From: Enoplosus armatus
Taxonomy: Eukaryota > Chordata > Actinopteri > Centrarchiformes > Enoplosidae
Assembly: GCF_043641665.1 (NCBI RefSeq)
Contig: NC_092183.1
Location: 22,168,501 to 22,232,500, forward strand
DNA: 64,000 nucleotides
Direction of reading: 5' to 3'
Under the pieces are notes generated by a model, which worked only from the letters and a program-made list of their open reading frames with translations, was not told where the DNA came from and made no database searches. Shown here piece by piece: positions 1 through 12,053 of this stretch. Each line of letters opens with the position of its first letter. Position 1 is the first letter of the stretch. The position numbers and the translations under genes were made by a program.

Positions 1-410
1 TGGCTTGGCGCTCCGCCCGAAGGAGTCCCCACGCTGGAGCAGGGGCCAGCCAGGACACTGCTGCCTGTAACCAGGTTCGGCCAGTAGGGCTTGTCAAATG
101 GTCCCCGAAATTGTTTTGCGCACCCCGAGATCCACAGACGTACACCAAGGCTTGACAGAAAAAGTTCTGTAAATATCCTGACGCTCTCTCCACGGGCACA
201 GTTTGTTTAATTTTTGTATGCCAGAATTGAAGCTCTCTGGATGCTGTAATTTTGTGCCAATATTTTGTATATTTAAAGACGGGACCCACACAGTAACCCC
301 TACAACCCCAGAGTCCAGCGACCTTTGCAGCATGTCATCTCCTTTTATCGGGCTCTTACATTTATCTAACCCTAATCTATTTATTGACTCGCACATTTTA
401 TATCGGCACC

Positions 411-420
411 GTGACGTCAC
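411..420. promoter_or_regulatory. Perfect palindromic CRE-type motif
   Basis: The ten bases GTGACGTCAC form a perfect palindrome containing the full CREB/ATF consensus TGACGTCA. It lies deep in the inferred nr6a1 intron, with no nearby promoter I can identify. It may be an enhancer element or a chance match. Confidence 0.35.
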
Positions 421-2720
421 ATTTGCAAATGTGGGACAACAAACACAGCAGTGTGACAGCTAAGTGTGACACTGCATGAACCCGCTGCACTGCTAAATCT
501 CATTATAAACTTCTTAATTCAAGCAGATATTAAAACGTCCAATCTGACTTAAAGCCTATTTTGTGACTGACACAGCAATTAAGGCATATTTGTTGAATTT
601 GATTGAGTTTGCCCACGAAGAGGATCACACACGGCGCGAGTGATTTAATCTCCCTCATGCACTTCCATTAGGAGATGTCTCGCAGTGCCAGTGGATTGTA
701 TAATAATAATTGTCGAGAGAGCATGATGGGATGGGAAAGTGTGTGAGAGCATATGCTGGCAGCGCCCCAGCTTGAGTATTTTTGAACAGGCATCTGAGCT
801 ATGCTGGAAGTGTCAGGTTAAACTGTGGGTACAGTTATGTGAGCAAAGCACATGAAGCGAGTTTTGAATGTCTGGTGGCGGGAATGGACGCCTCGCGGTC
901 TCGCCGATGCCTGCGAGATTCTGTGAAATGAGAAAGTGAAAGGAACACAGTATCCCATGAAAATGGCTGGGCTCGCGGCAGAAAACCAGAGTGTGGTTTT
1001 TACACTGTAACAAACCGGTGGAATGTCAGGGCGTGGACGTCGGGGGCTTTCGGATGGGCGGATACATCCATCTTCCAATCCCGGGACTCACCAGATCAGT
1101 TCCTGACTCAAAAACATTTCAGTTCCCGGCTGAGATTTTTCTGATCATACCAGAAGCGTAGCCAAACGTAGCTGACTAACCTCAACTCTGAAAGAGAGAA
1201 GACAGTATGTGCAACACTGAGTTCTTGTTCCTGGTGCACAAACTAAACTCCCCTGGGGTTCTAGTCTGAGAATAGATTCCCACATCCCACCACGTCTCCA
1301 TATTTTAGTCAGCGTTTAGGTCCTTGAACCTTTTACAAGGCTTAAGCAAAGAAAAACCACAGCACCCTGGTTACACTGATAACTCTGCATGCAAGGATCG
1401 ACTTTTCAGTCACGTCTAATCTTATCCCTGACCCCAAGTTCACCTTTTCACAAGAAACCGGTTAGATGCTATGTGCAGTCCGTGCAGTCCCAACATAAGT
1501 GACATGTACGTGTAAAGAATTTGAGCTTGTTTTGCTGAATTCTTTTTTTTTTTTGCATCTGTGTTGCATTGGCCTTGTTTCAGGCAGCACGGAGTCCTGG
1601 CTGCAGACCAGCCAGCTATGCAGGCAACACGACAGAGAGTACACTGTGTGCTTCTCATTGTCCAACCCCTGGAATGTGCTGACGACGCAGGGTTCACGCT
1701 GGTTCAGTCACACTGTTGCACTCTTCACTCCGGCCCCGTCAGGCTCCCATGCTCGCCCAGCTATTTTTACACGAGCTATACTTTGTGCAAGTTTGTCAGT
1801 TATGCAAAAGTTTTCCGGAGACCACGCCAGCAGCAGTATTATCCAGAGCCCCCGATGCGGAAGTATGGCCACGCCTCAAACTGATGAATACGTCAGTTAA
1901 CATACATTTCCCATAAATTCATCCGAAGTGCTGGGAGAGCGGAAGTCAAGTCAGATGAAGAAAAAAAGGGGGGGGGGGGGTATTTGAAAATGAAAAAAGC
2001 CTCTGTGTGTCTCGGGCATGTAGCCAAACAGTACAAGTGCCAAGGAGGGAAGCCAGTGAAGCTCGAGCCAGAGGGACTGAAAAAACTATTACTTCCACCT
2101 TGTCTGTGAGTGGAAACACAGAGAGAAATTAGGAAAATGTGGTAGAATGTATTCTTTGAAAAAAAGAAAAACCAAAAAAGGGGGGGGGGGGCGTCTAGCT
2201 AGTGAGGGCTTCATAGAGATAATAAAAAAACGGGGGGAAAAGAACAACACCTGGCCATGGCTTGTACACTTAAGTAGGAATACCAGCGTGACACAAAAAT
2301 AACTTCTCCTAAAAATTATTTATGGCGAATTCATCTTGGCTTTTGTTTGGGTGTACGCAGCAGATGGGAATAAAAAAAAAATACATGGAGCACACGGAAT
2401 TGAGAAATGTTTTAATATTATATTGTGGTAATGATGACGCCTCCTCCATGGTCAGTGAACTGCATCAAAGCAGGAGAAAGTGAATTGTGCCTCTCTCTCT
2501 CTCTTCCCAAAGTGATCATTCATTATGCAGAAAGCAGGAGAGTGCGGCTTCTTTCTGAGAGGCCGTGGAGAACACAGAGAAAATCTGCAGATCCAATTGC
2601 TCCCCCCCATCAGATTGAACAGAACACGAATCCTGCAGAACTGCAACAAATCTCTCTACAATGACTTGCATCACATATTCACTACCTCCCCTAACAGGTT
2701 TCGGTACCTCTTGAAATCAA

Positions 2721-2736
2721 CCCCCCCCCCCCCCCC
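2721..2736 (+). repeat. Poly-C tract (16)
   Basis: An uninterrupted run of 16 C, one of many long G or C homopolymers in this window. Confidence 0.95.
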
Positions 2737-3401
2737 AACCTACATAAAGTGCCAAATTTCGACGTGAAAAAGAGGATGCAGAACAAACAAAATACAGTGT
2801 TCCAGATCTCTTCTTCTGTGTTGAGGGAAGCAGTCAAAACAGGGGAGAGAGAAAAGCAGAGAAAGACAGACAGAGAGAGCATTAATAAAACATGACTGCA
2901 TGATTTTCCAACCTCAAAGAGGCGAACACAGGAAGGCTCACTCCCAGAGCAGTAGCTGAGGTTCAGCGCAGGGTGAAGGGAACAGTAATCTCTAACTAGC
3001 TCAACACTGCAGCGCACTAGTTTAAGCTGTGGGGCACAGCGGCGCTCTCTGATCACAGTTCGCCTCCTTCCACGCGCCTGACTGACGTCGTCTTCTGTCC
3101 TTTTATTCATGCCCTATCTGATCCCCCCCACTCCCCATTTTTTGTTCTTCTTCTTGCTGCAGGCTGAAGGTGAAAGAAGCACAATCTTGGCAGAGACGGA
3201 GGACAGTTTTGTTAGTAGTTTATGCAAAAGGTGAGGATGAGGATGAGGATGATGGCGTTCACCGCGTCTGCAGGGCTATTTTAAAGGAAACCCAAACCTT
3301 TGCATCACCGCCTCTCCTCGCTCCCGTTGGCTTCTCATCAACGCCATTTGAACCTCTGCGTAATATGTCTTGTCATGGAGTTGCTCCGCACAGACCAAAA
3401 G

Positions 3402-3403
<2 letters not shown>

Positions 3404-3438
<35 letters not shown>
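3404..3438 (+). repeat. (AC)n microsatellite
   Basis: About 17 uninterrupted AC units, roughly 360 bases upstream of the miR-181a hairpin. Confidence 0.97.
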
Positions 3439-3440
<2 letters not shown>

Positions 3441-3799
3441 ATTGCGATATTCACAGCACGCAGTTATATCTAGCTCGTCTTTCTTGATGACGTTTAGCGT
3501 TACAACGTTAGTATTTTCCATTGTTTGAACCATCTGCTGACAGTTGAGCTGGACATATAAAAACACAGACAGGTCTGACATCATGGCAGAAAAAACAAAA
3601 TATATGCTTGGATTTGAATTGCAGACATTTTAAATATGTGGGTTGGATGGGAACCAACGAGCGTTTCTGTGGTTTTCCACGTGTCTGTGTCAAACTGCAG
3701 CAACAAAGAGAGGCTGCGCAGCTTTAGATTTCTGTTGCTCACGTGTTGCACAGGTTGACTTGCTCTGACGAGTCAAAGAGCTGCTATCAATCAAACGGT

Positions 3800-3900
3800 C
3801 CTTCCTGGTGCCCACGGTGAACATTCAACGCTGTCGGTGAGTTTGAGCTCTGACCAAAACCATCGACCGTTGACTGTACCCTGAGGGACGCCACAGTTCA
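3800..3900 (+). ncRNA. mir181a-2: miR-181a precursor hairpin (mir-181a-2 type)
   Basis: Encodes a Drosha/Dicer-processed microRNA precursor. The 5p arm at 3820-3842 is a full 23-base match to the invariant vertebrate miR-181a (seed ACATTCA). The 3p arm at 3859-3880 begins ACCATCGACC and ends TGACTGTACC, and pairs with the 5p arm across a loop of about 16 bases. miR-181 family members target many mRNAs in lymphocyte, muscle and neural settings (established knowledge). The hairpin lies 264 bases upstream of a miR-181b hairpin on the same strand, so both are probably processed from one transcript. It is antisense to the inferred nr6a1 intron, as MIR181A2 is in human. The 3p arm mixes features of the mammalian 181a-1 and 181a-2 3p arms, so the '-2' label rests on synteny and on the 181b partner. 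No host-transcript promoter was identified. Confidence 0.96.
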
Positions 3901-4067
3901 TGTGCACATGACCTCCTGGAAGCCATTGCCGCCGGGGGGGGGTATTTCTGTTCTGCTCTCACCCAGAGCAAAATGCAGAACCACAGTCCGTGAGTGGACA
4001 ACGCATCGAACCAGTGACCGTCTGACAATTCGGACACCAGATCAGGTGTGACGCCGGGGGCGGTCAC

Positions 4068-4156
4068 TCTTAAGGCTGCAATAAACATTCATTGCTGTCG
4101 GTGGGTTTACATGAGAATAACTCACTGATCAATGAATGCAGACTGCGGTTCAAACA
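4068..4156 (+). ncRNA. mir181b-2: miR-181b precursor hairpin (mir-181b-2 type)
   Basis: Second microRNA of the cluster. The 5p arm at 4084-4106 is a full match to vertebrate miR-181b (seed ACATTCA, then TTGCTGTCGG). The 3p arm at 4121-4140 carries CTCACTGATC followed by AATGAATGCA. The GATC at that place is the form of human miR-181b-2-3p; miR-181b-1-3p has GAAC instead. This is sequence evidence, independent of synteny, that the cluster corresponds to MIR181A2/MIR181B2. It shares its seed with the neighbouring miR-181a and is probably co-transcribed with it from the + strand, opposite to nr6a1. Confidence 0.96.
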
Positions 4157-4439
4157 CCTCAGTAACCAGTTGGCCACAGAGAGCTGGACGAGAGCTGCGG
4201 ATGTGTACCCAAACACTTGATGCGACACGCCGTTCAACAGTGAAGTGGAAAATGAAGGTAAACCAAAGTTTTACACTTTAGACACTGGCCAAAGGCTGGT
4301 AAACACAAGCACACTGTGTGCAGTGTACCGATGTCACAGTACTGGATATCCCAGCATTGAATTTCAGATTCTTCAAATACTTACCACTCGCTGTGCTTCC
4401 AACATTTACAGATTTACAGTGTGTGCGCTTTAAACTTGG

Positions 4440-4560
4440 TTTTAAAGTTCACCCACATTGGATAAACACATTCTCACTCACTGGCGGTATCTAGACACGC
4501 AGTCAGTTTTGGTTTTTGGTCTCTGATATTCAGCTATGAGAGTTCCCATATAATGGACGT
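4440..4560 (+). mobile_element. Fragment of MITE family sharing 'GTATCTAGCCA'-type terminal region
   Basis: The run AAGTTCACCCACATTGG, then TCACTCACTGGCGGTATCTAG and TCAGTTTTGGTTTTTGG, resembles the terminal region of the element at 12,589-13,219 (TCACTC.CC..GTATCTAGCCA..GTTTTTGGTT). Only one end could be followed. Non-autonomous DNA transposons with this terminal sequence are frequent in fish genomes (recalled, not checked here). Confidence 0.5.
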
Positions 4561-7500
4561 GAAGGCACAATTGAAAAATTCAACAGCAACACCTCATCCC
4601 AGACAATCAAAAGAACATTCTGTCAACGGCTTTTTATGGGGCCCATTCCTTCAGTAGAAAATGGTTTCAATGGAAACTACTCGCACTATTCAGGTCTGTA
4701 GATTATCCAGAGTAAAGTCATGTTTCAGTGCAGAACCACAATCAAGATTCCACAATTAGTCAATTTGTAGACACTTGGGTGAAGTAATGATGCAGTAAGC
4801 TAATATCGGCTGATTTATAGGTGTAGATTTTCAAACTGTATGAATCTGAATGGGGAAAAAAAAGAGGTATGCTTTAGAGAACTGCAAGCAGTTAATGTAA
4901 GTTGCTGGGTTTTGTTTCAACTTTTTCCAATGCTAGTACTGACATGACACCTCAGTTTTTATCTTTTCCGTTATGTTAAGTTAAATGCCTAAAGCACAAG
5001 CAGCTGTACATGAACTTTGCCTGAATAAAACTACCATCACATTGGCAACATTTCTAATTTAAATCAGGAACTATCTGTTCAAAAAAACAAAAAGGTAAGA
5101 AGAAGAGGAAGACGAATCTGACCAGACTTTCACTACTTCCCAATTTTCTATACTTCCAGACGGTATAATTTCAAAAAGTATTAAGGTTCGGGGCCTAAAT
5201 TTAAGTACGTTACTGTGTAGTGAATGGGAAATAACAACTACAGACCAAGAAGGCCTCCTAGAAACGGATTTTCTCATTGGACAGATGTTGCGAAGATGCT
5301 GACAAATGAAGACAGGCCGATGTGTATAGTATCTACTTGCATTATCTTGTGAAATAAGGATCTTAATACCTTCATATCAAGTCAATAAAAGTCTGAAACA
5401 TTAAATGATCCTATTTTGAACATCTCCTTTGTTTGGGGTTGTCACCACATTATTCGTCATGTTTTAGACCAGTGATTCAAGAGTGTGTATTTCATACTGG
5501 CCTTGCATATGCTCAGGAATGAGGCTCTTGGTGTTATTTATTTCTATGTTCTGCTGACTGTAGCCTCAGTCTTATCCGATGCACACAGGTGGGGGTGGGG
5601 GGGTTCAGCATGTTGCCTTGAGCAGGCTTCCCACCATGACCCAGATGTTGGATTCTATGGCTTTTCTCCGATTTTTCCATTACTAAGTGCGACTGCTTCC
5701 ATGACCTCAAAATTGTATTCTGTTCCTGTTTGTTAATGTTGTCCACTCTCCACTTCACTTGGGTTGAAAATCTAAGCTGAAAAATACTGTCAGCCTTGTT
5801 CCATGAAGCTACTGTTCTTTGCGTATTCCAATATCCCCTGACCTAAAAATCCCAAACTTGTCTGCAGCACCTTTCCAAAACTCATACATGATATTCCAGG
5901 GATTCCAAGGCCAAGGTCACTTTTAAAAAGACAGGCAGGCTGCTGTGGGGTTTTTTTCCTGGGACTTTTGTAATTACAGGGCACCCAAAATGTACTGTAA
6001 CTAAAATCTAGCACAGAGGTGAAACACGCTCAATTCTACCTCCATTCAAATCAACCCACTCAAATAGATATACTTCTAAAAAGTGAAACAATGTGTGCCC
6101 ACAATTCACGGAAAGTTAATCAGCCTCGTAACTTCATTTCAGTATGTAATTGGAGGAGATATGGACACATGGAAATAATCTCGCAGTAATTGCCCTGTAA
6201 GGTTATGCTAACATGCTGGGAAATTTCAAACACATTGCTGTTTTCCAGCCAGAGCAGACCAAAAAAAATAATGTGTGTTTTCTTCCTGTATTTACAGTGG
6301 GAAAGTGTCGGGGGGGAGGGGGGGTGAGGAGCAGTCCCCCGGGGCCCGTCTTGCCTTTTAACAACAAGCAAACTAACACTGTTTCTCCACACTCATGTAC
6401 ACAGGCCGTCTACCTCAAGTGCTAGTCATAAAAACAGAAATCTTAAGGTGTAAAACGAGTCCAATATAACTAATAATTGCTGCATATATACTGTATATAT
6501 ACACAGCACTGTGAGCTAGTACAAATGTGAAAACCAATGTATTATAAGGCATTCATTTAAATTTTCACTTTTTTAAACGATAAATTCTCTTATCTCGTGT
6601 TTATCTCAGAAGAAGTTTATCTTCTTGTCCCGGTGAAAACCTTTCTGAAACAACCTAGAATTCTATCAAATGAAGCTTCCGAAAGTACGCCGTTTTCAAG
6701 CTACATTACGGACTTTAAATGAGGGATTAATCCACAAATAAATAAGTGAATGACTTAATTAGACGTCAGTGCAGCTTTGCCGCAGCTTTGAATGAAGCAG
6801 TATATCTACAGAGGCCTGTATGCGGCGGATGGATACTGTTTGCTACATATATTTAGGGCCACACAAAAGTCTGCTTGTTTATCCCTGTGGAGTTGGGCTT
6901 TTGTCATCACACTCTGTGAAGTTATAGGCACTGACACTGGGAACAGCGTGACCCACTTCTCCCTGACCTGGAAACACTCCGCAGGCTGACCCCGAGTCTA
7001 ACGCCAACGCAACTTGCATCAAGCAAGGAAAAAAAAAAAAAGGGACAGTGAATCAAATCTAGGCTAATCATGAATTATTAAAGGCTAAAATGACAAGAAA
7101 GCACGGGGGTCAGCAGCAGCAGCTCCCAAACACTCTCTCGCAGCACTCACGCCATGTTCTGAGTGCATAAGGCTGGGGCACCCATGGGAGAAGAGAAGGA
7201 AAATCAAGTGAAAGAAAAAAGGCTACTAGTGGCCTTTCATTCTTCATCCGCTTATCTATACATTCACTTCAGTCAAACGCAGCCCTTAGGCTAACAGTGA
7301 AATCCACTTTAAAAGGAGAAAAAAACACACCTCAAAAGGAACAAAGAGAGGGATCTGAGGCAGACGTCAAGTGTTTGACTGCTCGGCCGTGTAGCAAAAT
7401 GAAAACCTGGTGATCTTGAATGACTTTTGGACACAGGCATATGAAGTTAGCCCAGTTATGTGAGGACAAAGGAAAGGCATGCGCTGGGCTCCAGCCAAGT

Positions 7501-8871
7501 AGTTCCATATGGGTGTTGAGTTCACTGGGTCCAGGTAGCACGTGGGAGCATGCATCACATGGCGGCCCAGGCATGGATCTACTGCCCCCTTATGGCCTGG
7601 AACGTGCGGTGCTCACAGGAGGCCTGGCTGCTTGTGTCGATTTGTGGAGGCGGGCTGCATGACTGGAGGATGACCAATGAAACGAGATATTCTTCAAAAA
7701 CATCATTTAATCATTCCTGGCGTATCGCACGCTTCTTTTAACTTCATCCACACCGATTATCCAGTTGGACAATTCCAGGTCATATATGACATTTATTATT
7801 TAATCTCAACTTTCCTGCCTACTGTGTACATTTACCAAGACTTGATGGTTAAAGTTGACCACAAAAGAACTGGAAATTACACGTAGATCCAGACAGTGAA
7901 ACCACTCGGGGGCAAAGTTGAGGAGAAAGAGTCTTGTCACCAGCTGGTAATGATTAACCATGAAACAGAGGTAGTTACCAAAGAAGCCTGATAACCCCAC
8001 TGGTGACCCACTTGGTCAGCTATGTCACTGGACTTAAAGGGAAAGGGGGGGGGTGTTCAGTCCAGAGGCATAACAGGTCACAATCTAGATTCTAATGTAA
8101 AGGATATACTTGCATCAAGAGACGTCCTTTAATTGAATGTTTAAGGAAAAACCAAACGATCATTTCTATCCTCTATGACAACTATGAAAAGATAAATAAT
8201 TGTTGACGTTGTGAGTGTGAACAAGTGTGCAGCTCCAGCTTTTATGGACTCTGCATTTTAACGCCACCCCAAAGAGCTACATCTGCGCCCAGAGAACTGC
8301 ACTCTCTCATAGGTTTATAACCCCATGAACCACAAATCAATCCCCAATAAATGGCCATCTGCAGTTTCATGAAGATGGCGATCGACGCTCCAAGTTTGTG
8401 GGGAAATATTCAGATGAAGGGTCGAGGAAAAACACAAACACGACACTTCTCTCGTTTGAGATATTTGAGTTGACGTTAGGACTTCATCTACAGGGCTAGT
8501 GTTGAAAACAGCTGTTGCTAACACAGCTATTTGGCCCCTGACCTGGGTTTTTTGGTCATTGAATGGGGGTCTCTGAATTCCCACCCCTGTCAGAGCATTT
8601 ACAAGCCTGAGGAGCCCTGCCTCAGCCCCCCTTGACCCCAGCGTCACCCTTGCCCGGTGCATGCACCGAGGCATCCTGGGAGGAGAATAGGGCCAACAGG
8701 GGGGAGAGAGTGGCCGCGGCCGCGAGCCCACCTAGTCAAGTTTACGACCCAATCAGGCTCAGCCTCATAAATCCACGCCTCCTCCAGCAGCACGCAACAA
8801 TGCCGGCCATTCACTGTGTGCGCAGGTTTAATAGTTCCTCTCCGGCTTTCTTCCACTTCTTAGCGAACACC

Positions 8872-8875
8872 CCCC

Positions 8876-8908
<33 letters not shown>
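8872..8908 (+). repeat. (C)n(AC)n microsatellite
   Basis: A nine-base C run runs directly into about 14 AC units. Confidence 0.95.
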
Positions 8909-10478
8909 CCCTCCCTCCCCTCCTTTCTCCTCTCACAGGTTTAGAGAGGGACTGATGAGAAAGCCCAGGCCGGAGGAGAGCCGTGCACAATCAGGTCAGC
9001 GCGGAGTCACGGCGAGGTCAGCGGTTTTCTGAACTGTGTCCGACCTCTGACCCCTCCCGTGGTGCCACCTGGCGCTGCGATGGCAGCCAGGGGAGCCCCG
9101 AGTGAACTTCGCCTGAACCTGGACCTTAACATTGGACCATCGCCTCACCCCTGGCCCTTTGCTCCCAGTTCCCTCTGGGCAAAGAGTCACCCGTTTATGA
9201 CATTTTTACATCTCACATCTTCAGGGTTTGCATTTTAATCCACGATGCAGAGGCACTTGTGATGACGGCATGGGTGGCAGCCTTTCACTTAAGGAGGTTA
9301 CGTTCTCTGACCATTCAACCAACACACATCTGCACAGGCTGAAGTTATCCAAGGGAACAGAATAGAAAAGCAGAAAGACACAATAAACAATAATAATCCT
9401 GTTATTATAAATGCATAGCTGCTCTCATTCTTACCATCTTGTTTGTATTTCACACACACCGTTTTCACTAGTTACTGCTGAAGAGCACTCCTGCTGAGGA
9501 CCAATGCTTATGGAAGCTGCTCCATTATTATTGAGTTTATACTCCCCTCTTGTGGACTTGACAGGAAATGATAACCCATTCAATAAAGGTTACATCCCTC
9601 CTATTTTACCACTAGATGGAGCTGCTATCTAATGATTTTATGACTGACCCACACTGTAGCATGAACAGAGGTGAGTCCTGTTTTTTTCATGTACAACTGT
9701 AATGTAGTGAAGAGTCAGTGCTAGAGAATATATATATAGACTAGGCTGTGTCTTTAGTTTGCACTCACCCATGCTGTCAGTCTGTTCGGACTCCAGTGGA
9801 TGGTTACTGTAAAAGCCTGGGGGGGGGGAAGGTACACAGAGGTAGGTCAGCTGTTAGAGATGCACATACTCACACAGGTATTGAAATTAAAGGTTAATAT
9901 CATGATAAAATGATGGTTTATTGGACTATTTCCCGAAATTCCCTCAACACCGTAGACACAACACACGTCACAGCCCAAATTTCACACACAAGGAGTCATC
10001 ATGTTGTTCTGTGTATTCACTGTTGTGTTGCTCGGATGTGATGAATGAAATTAAAAAGCAGACACGCAGAGCATGAAGTGGAATAAAACCAAAGCCTGCG
10101 CAATCATGCATCTGAGGGAAGGAGTTGTGAGCAAGAGTTATTATTTTAGGGTACTTATTTGCAATAGTATTAATGATTAATTTGAACAGGTTATCAAAGA
10201 ATATATGTCCAACACCTGCTGGGCATATTTGTACAGGCTTTTATTTATGGGTAGAGGATTCTGGAGTCCAGAATAGAAATCCAAACTCCTATTCAGCAGC
10301 TTTTGCAACTAAACTTGACAACCTCACACAGCAGAACCTAAAATGTACAGCACAGCACTAGCCAAAGAAAAGGGCAAATTTCTGCTCTTTACTTGTTATT
10401 TACTATTGTGTATAGCCTATTATTTACTATTCAGAATAGTATATAGGTTTAACTCCAATACTGCTAAAAGACTGACTG

Positions 10479-10480
<2 letters not shown>

Positions 10481-10568
<88 letters not shown>
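10481..10568 (+). repeat. (CA)n microsatellite, longest in the window
   Basis: Forty-four uninterrupted CA units (88 bases). The purity and length suggest a highly polymorphic locus. Confidence 0.98.
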
Positions 10569-10570
<2 letters not shown>

Positions 10571-11285
10571 TTAGATACTTCAGTTAATATTCAAAGTTCA
10601 CTGCTTGGTATCAGCAGTGAACTCCTGGTGTATACAGTCCATCAACATGTATATGGATGGAGTGCTTTCTAACTTATGACTTCTCTTTGCCGCTGATTTG
10701 TGAATCCAACACAGAAAGTGTGTGTGTGGTCCTCCTTTTCCTTCAGTTCGTTTGTTTGTTGAGTTTCATGACCTTCAGCAGCAGCACAAATCTAGGGGGT
10801 TGAGGTGTTCCTTCGACTGAACGGCAACTACTTCATTCTTGAGGCCAATGTTTTGGCTTTCGTACAGTTCACTAATACAAAAGGAGAGGCGGTTGGCGTC
10901 CTCCCTCCGTCCTCTAACCCTCCTTATGTTTGTCAACAGACGAATAAAGAAAAAAGTTCTAAGAATTGAACAAAGAAATTGACAATAAAAACAAAATATA
11001 GAGAGAAATGATGTAAAACACAAAAATCCCAAACCGCATCCTTAGAGGACCTGAATTAATAAGGTTTGTTCAATTCATGGCTGGATTAGCAACCAGTCAA
11101 AGTGAAACTTTGGAGCCCCCAGGTTCACAGTGTAGAGGTTAGTTTATGATAATTTGACAAACCAATTAATAAATAGTTTGGTAATAAGGTACGATGCAAC
11201 TGAAATGATAAAAGGTAGCTCATGCATTTTTTTTACCCAAACTTTAGGGCCTATTTTACAGAGGGGCCCTGGTCAAATTATATTT

Positions 11286-11301
11286 GGGGGGGGGGGGGGG
11301 G
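11286..11301 (+). repeat. Poly-G tract (16)
   Basis: A run of 16 G in otherwise AT-rich DNA. Confidence 0.95.
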
Positions 11302-12038
11302 TCAGAAGGGACCCCGCAGCTCATTTTCGCACCAGGGCTCATTAGTTAAACCCTCACGTCTACCTGACAAGCGAAACTGTCATGGCCACGCAAATGACGA
11401 CCGTTGGAACAAAGAAGCAAAGGAGGAAGAGGAAGTAGCTTTTTTTTTTTTTGGTCCAAGCCTGAAAAACAGAGCTCAGTGTGGATGGTTTTTGACCGAG
11501 CTCTCCCAAGACCACTCAACTCTGGTTCCCTTTTTTTGCCTAAACGTTACCAAATCTTAACCACAGTGTTTGAAGATCTCTTAACTCTCTCTAGGTTCAG
11601 GGCTTTCCATAGACAATTTGTGTAATATTCATTAACTGCACAGTAAATACTGAATCAATCATAGTGCACCACAAGCGAGAGAGGTGGACCACAGTGACAG
11701 GACCACATCGGGTTTTTAATGCAGGGCCCGACATATCATCTGACCAGCATATGGGTCTAACCACAACCCCAGAACAATCTGTTTGCTTCATATTGGTTAC
11801 CCTCGTTTTATGCCCCCCTCCCCATCTCGCCTCCATCAGCAGCCTGGCCATCTGCGTCGGCCCCCGTCTGGAGACGAGGCGCCCGCTTCTCACTTACAAG
11901 GCACCCGGCGAGCTCCATCACTCACATCCAGACGAGTGCAGAGTGTGGGCTGTCGGTGCCTCAGATCCCCCCTATCTGTGTCAGTGTACCACCCTGCTAT
12001 CAACAGCTGTAGACCCCTGACCCGACACACGCCAGCTG

Positions 12039-12053
12039 CCCCCCCCCCCCCCC
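12039..12053 (+). repeat. Poly-C tract (15)
   Basis: A run of 15 C. A second run of 13 C follows at 12,224-12,236. Confidence 0.95.

Larger units (their letters stand above)
1..3795 (-). other. nr6a1: Distal part of nr6a1 intron 1; no coding exon recognised
   Basis: No exon of a recognisable protein was found on either strand. By synteny and by the first coding exon further right, this is inferred to be intronic sequence of nr6a1, which is transcribed leftward. The stretch holds a perfect palindromic cAMP-response-type motif, homopolymer runs (13 G near 1,970, 12 G near 2,185, 16 C near 2,728), a GATGAG tract near 3,236 and an AC microsatellite. Segments around 600-800 and 2,300-2,350 have the look of conserved non-coding DNA, but this cannot be judged without an alignment. 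Confidence 0.5.

Noticed and set aside
8315..8731. 138-codon open frame on -
   Set aside because: No family resemblance, no splice or promoter context, and composition typical of a chance frame.
10343..10672. Open frame with a long Thr-His repeat
   Set aside because: It is the translation of the 88-base CA microsatellite.
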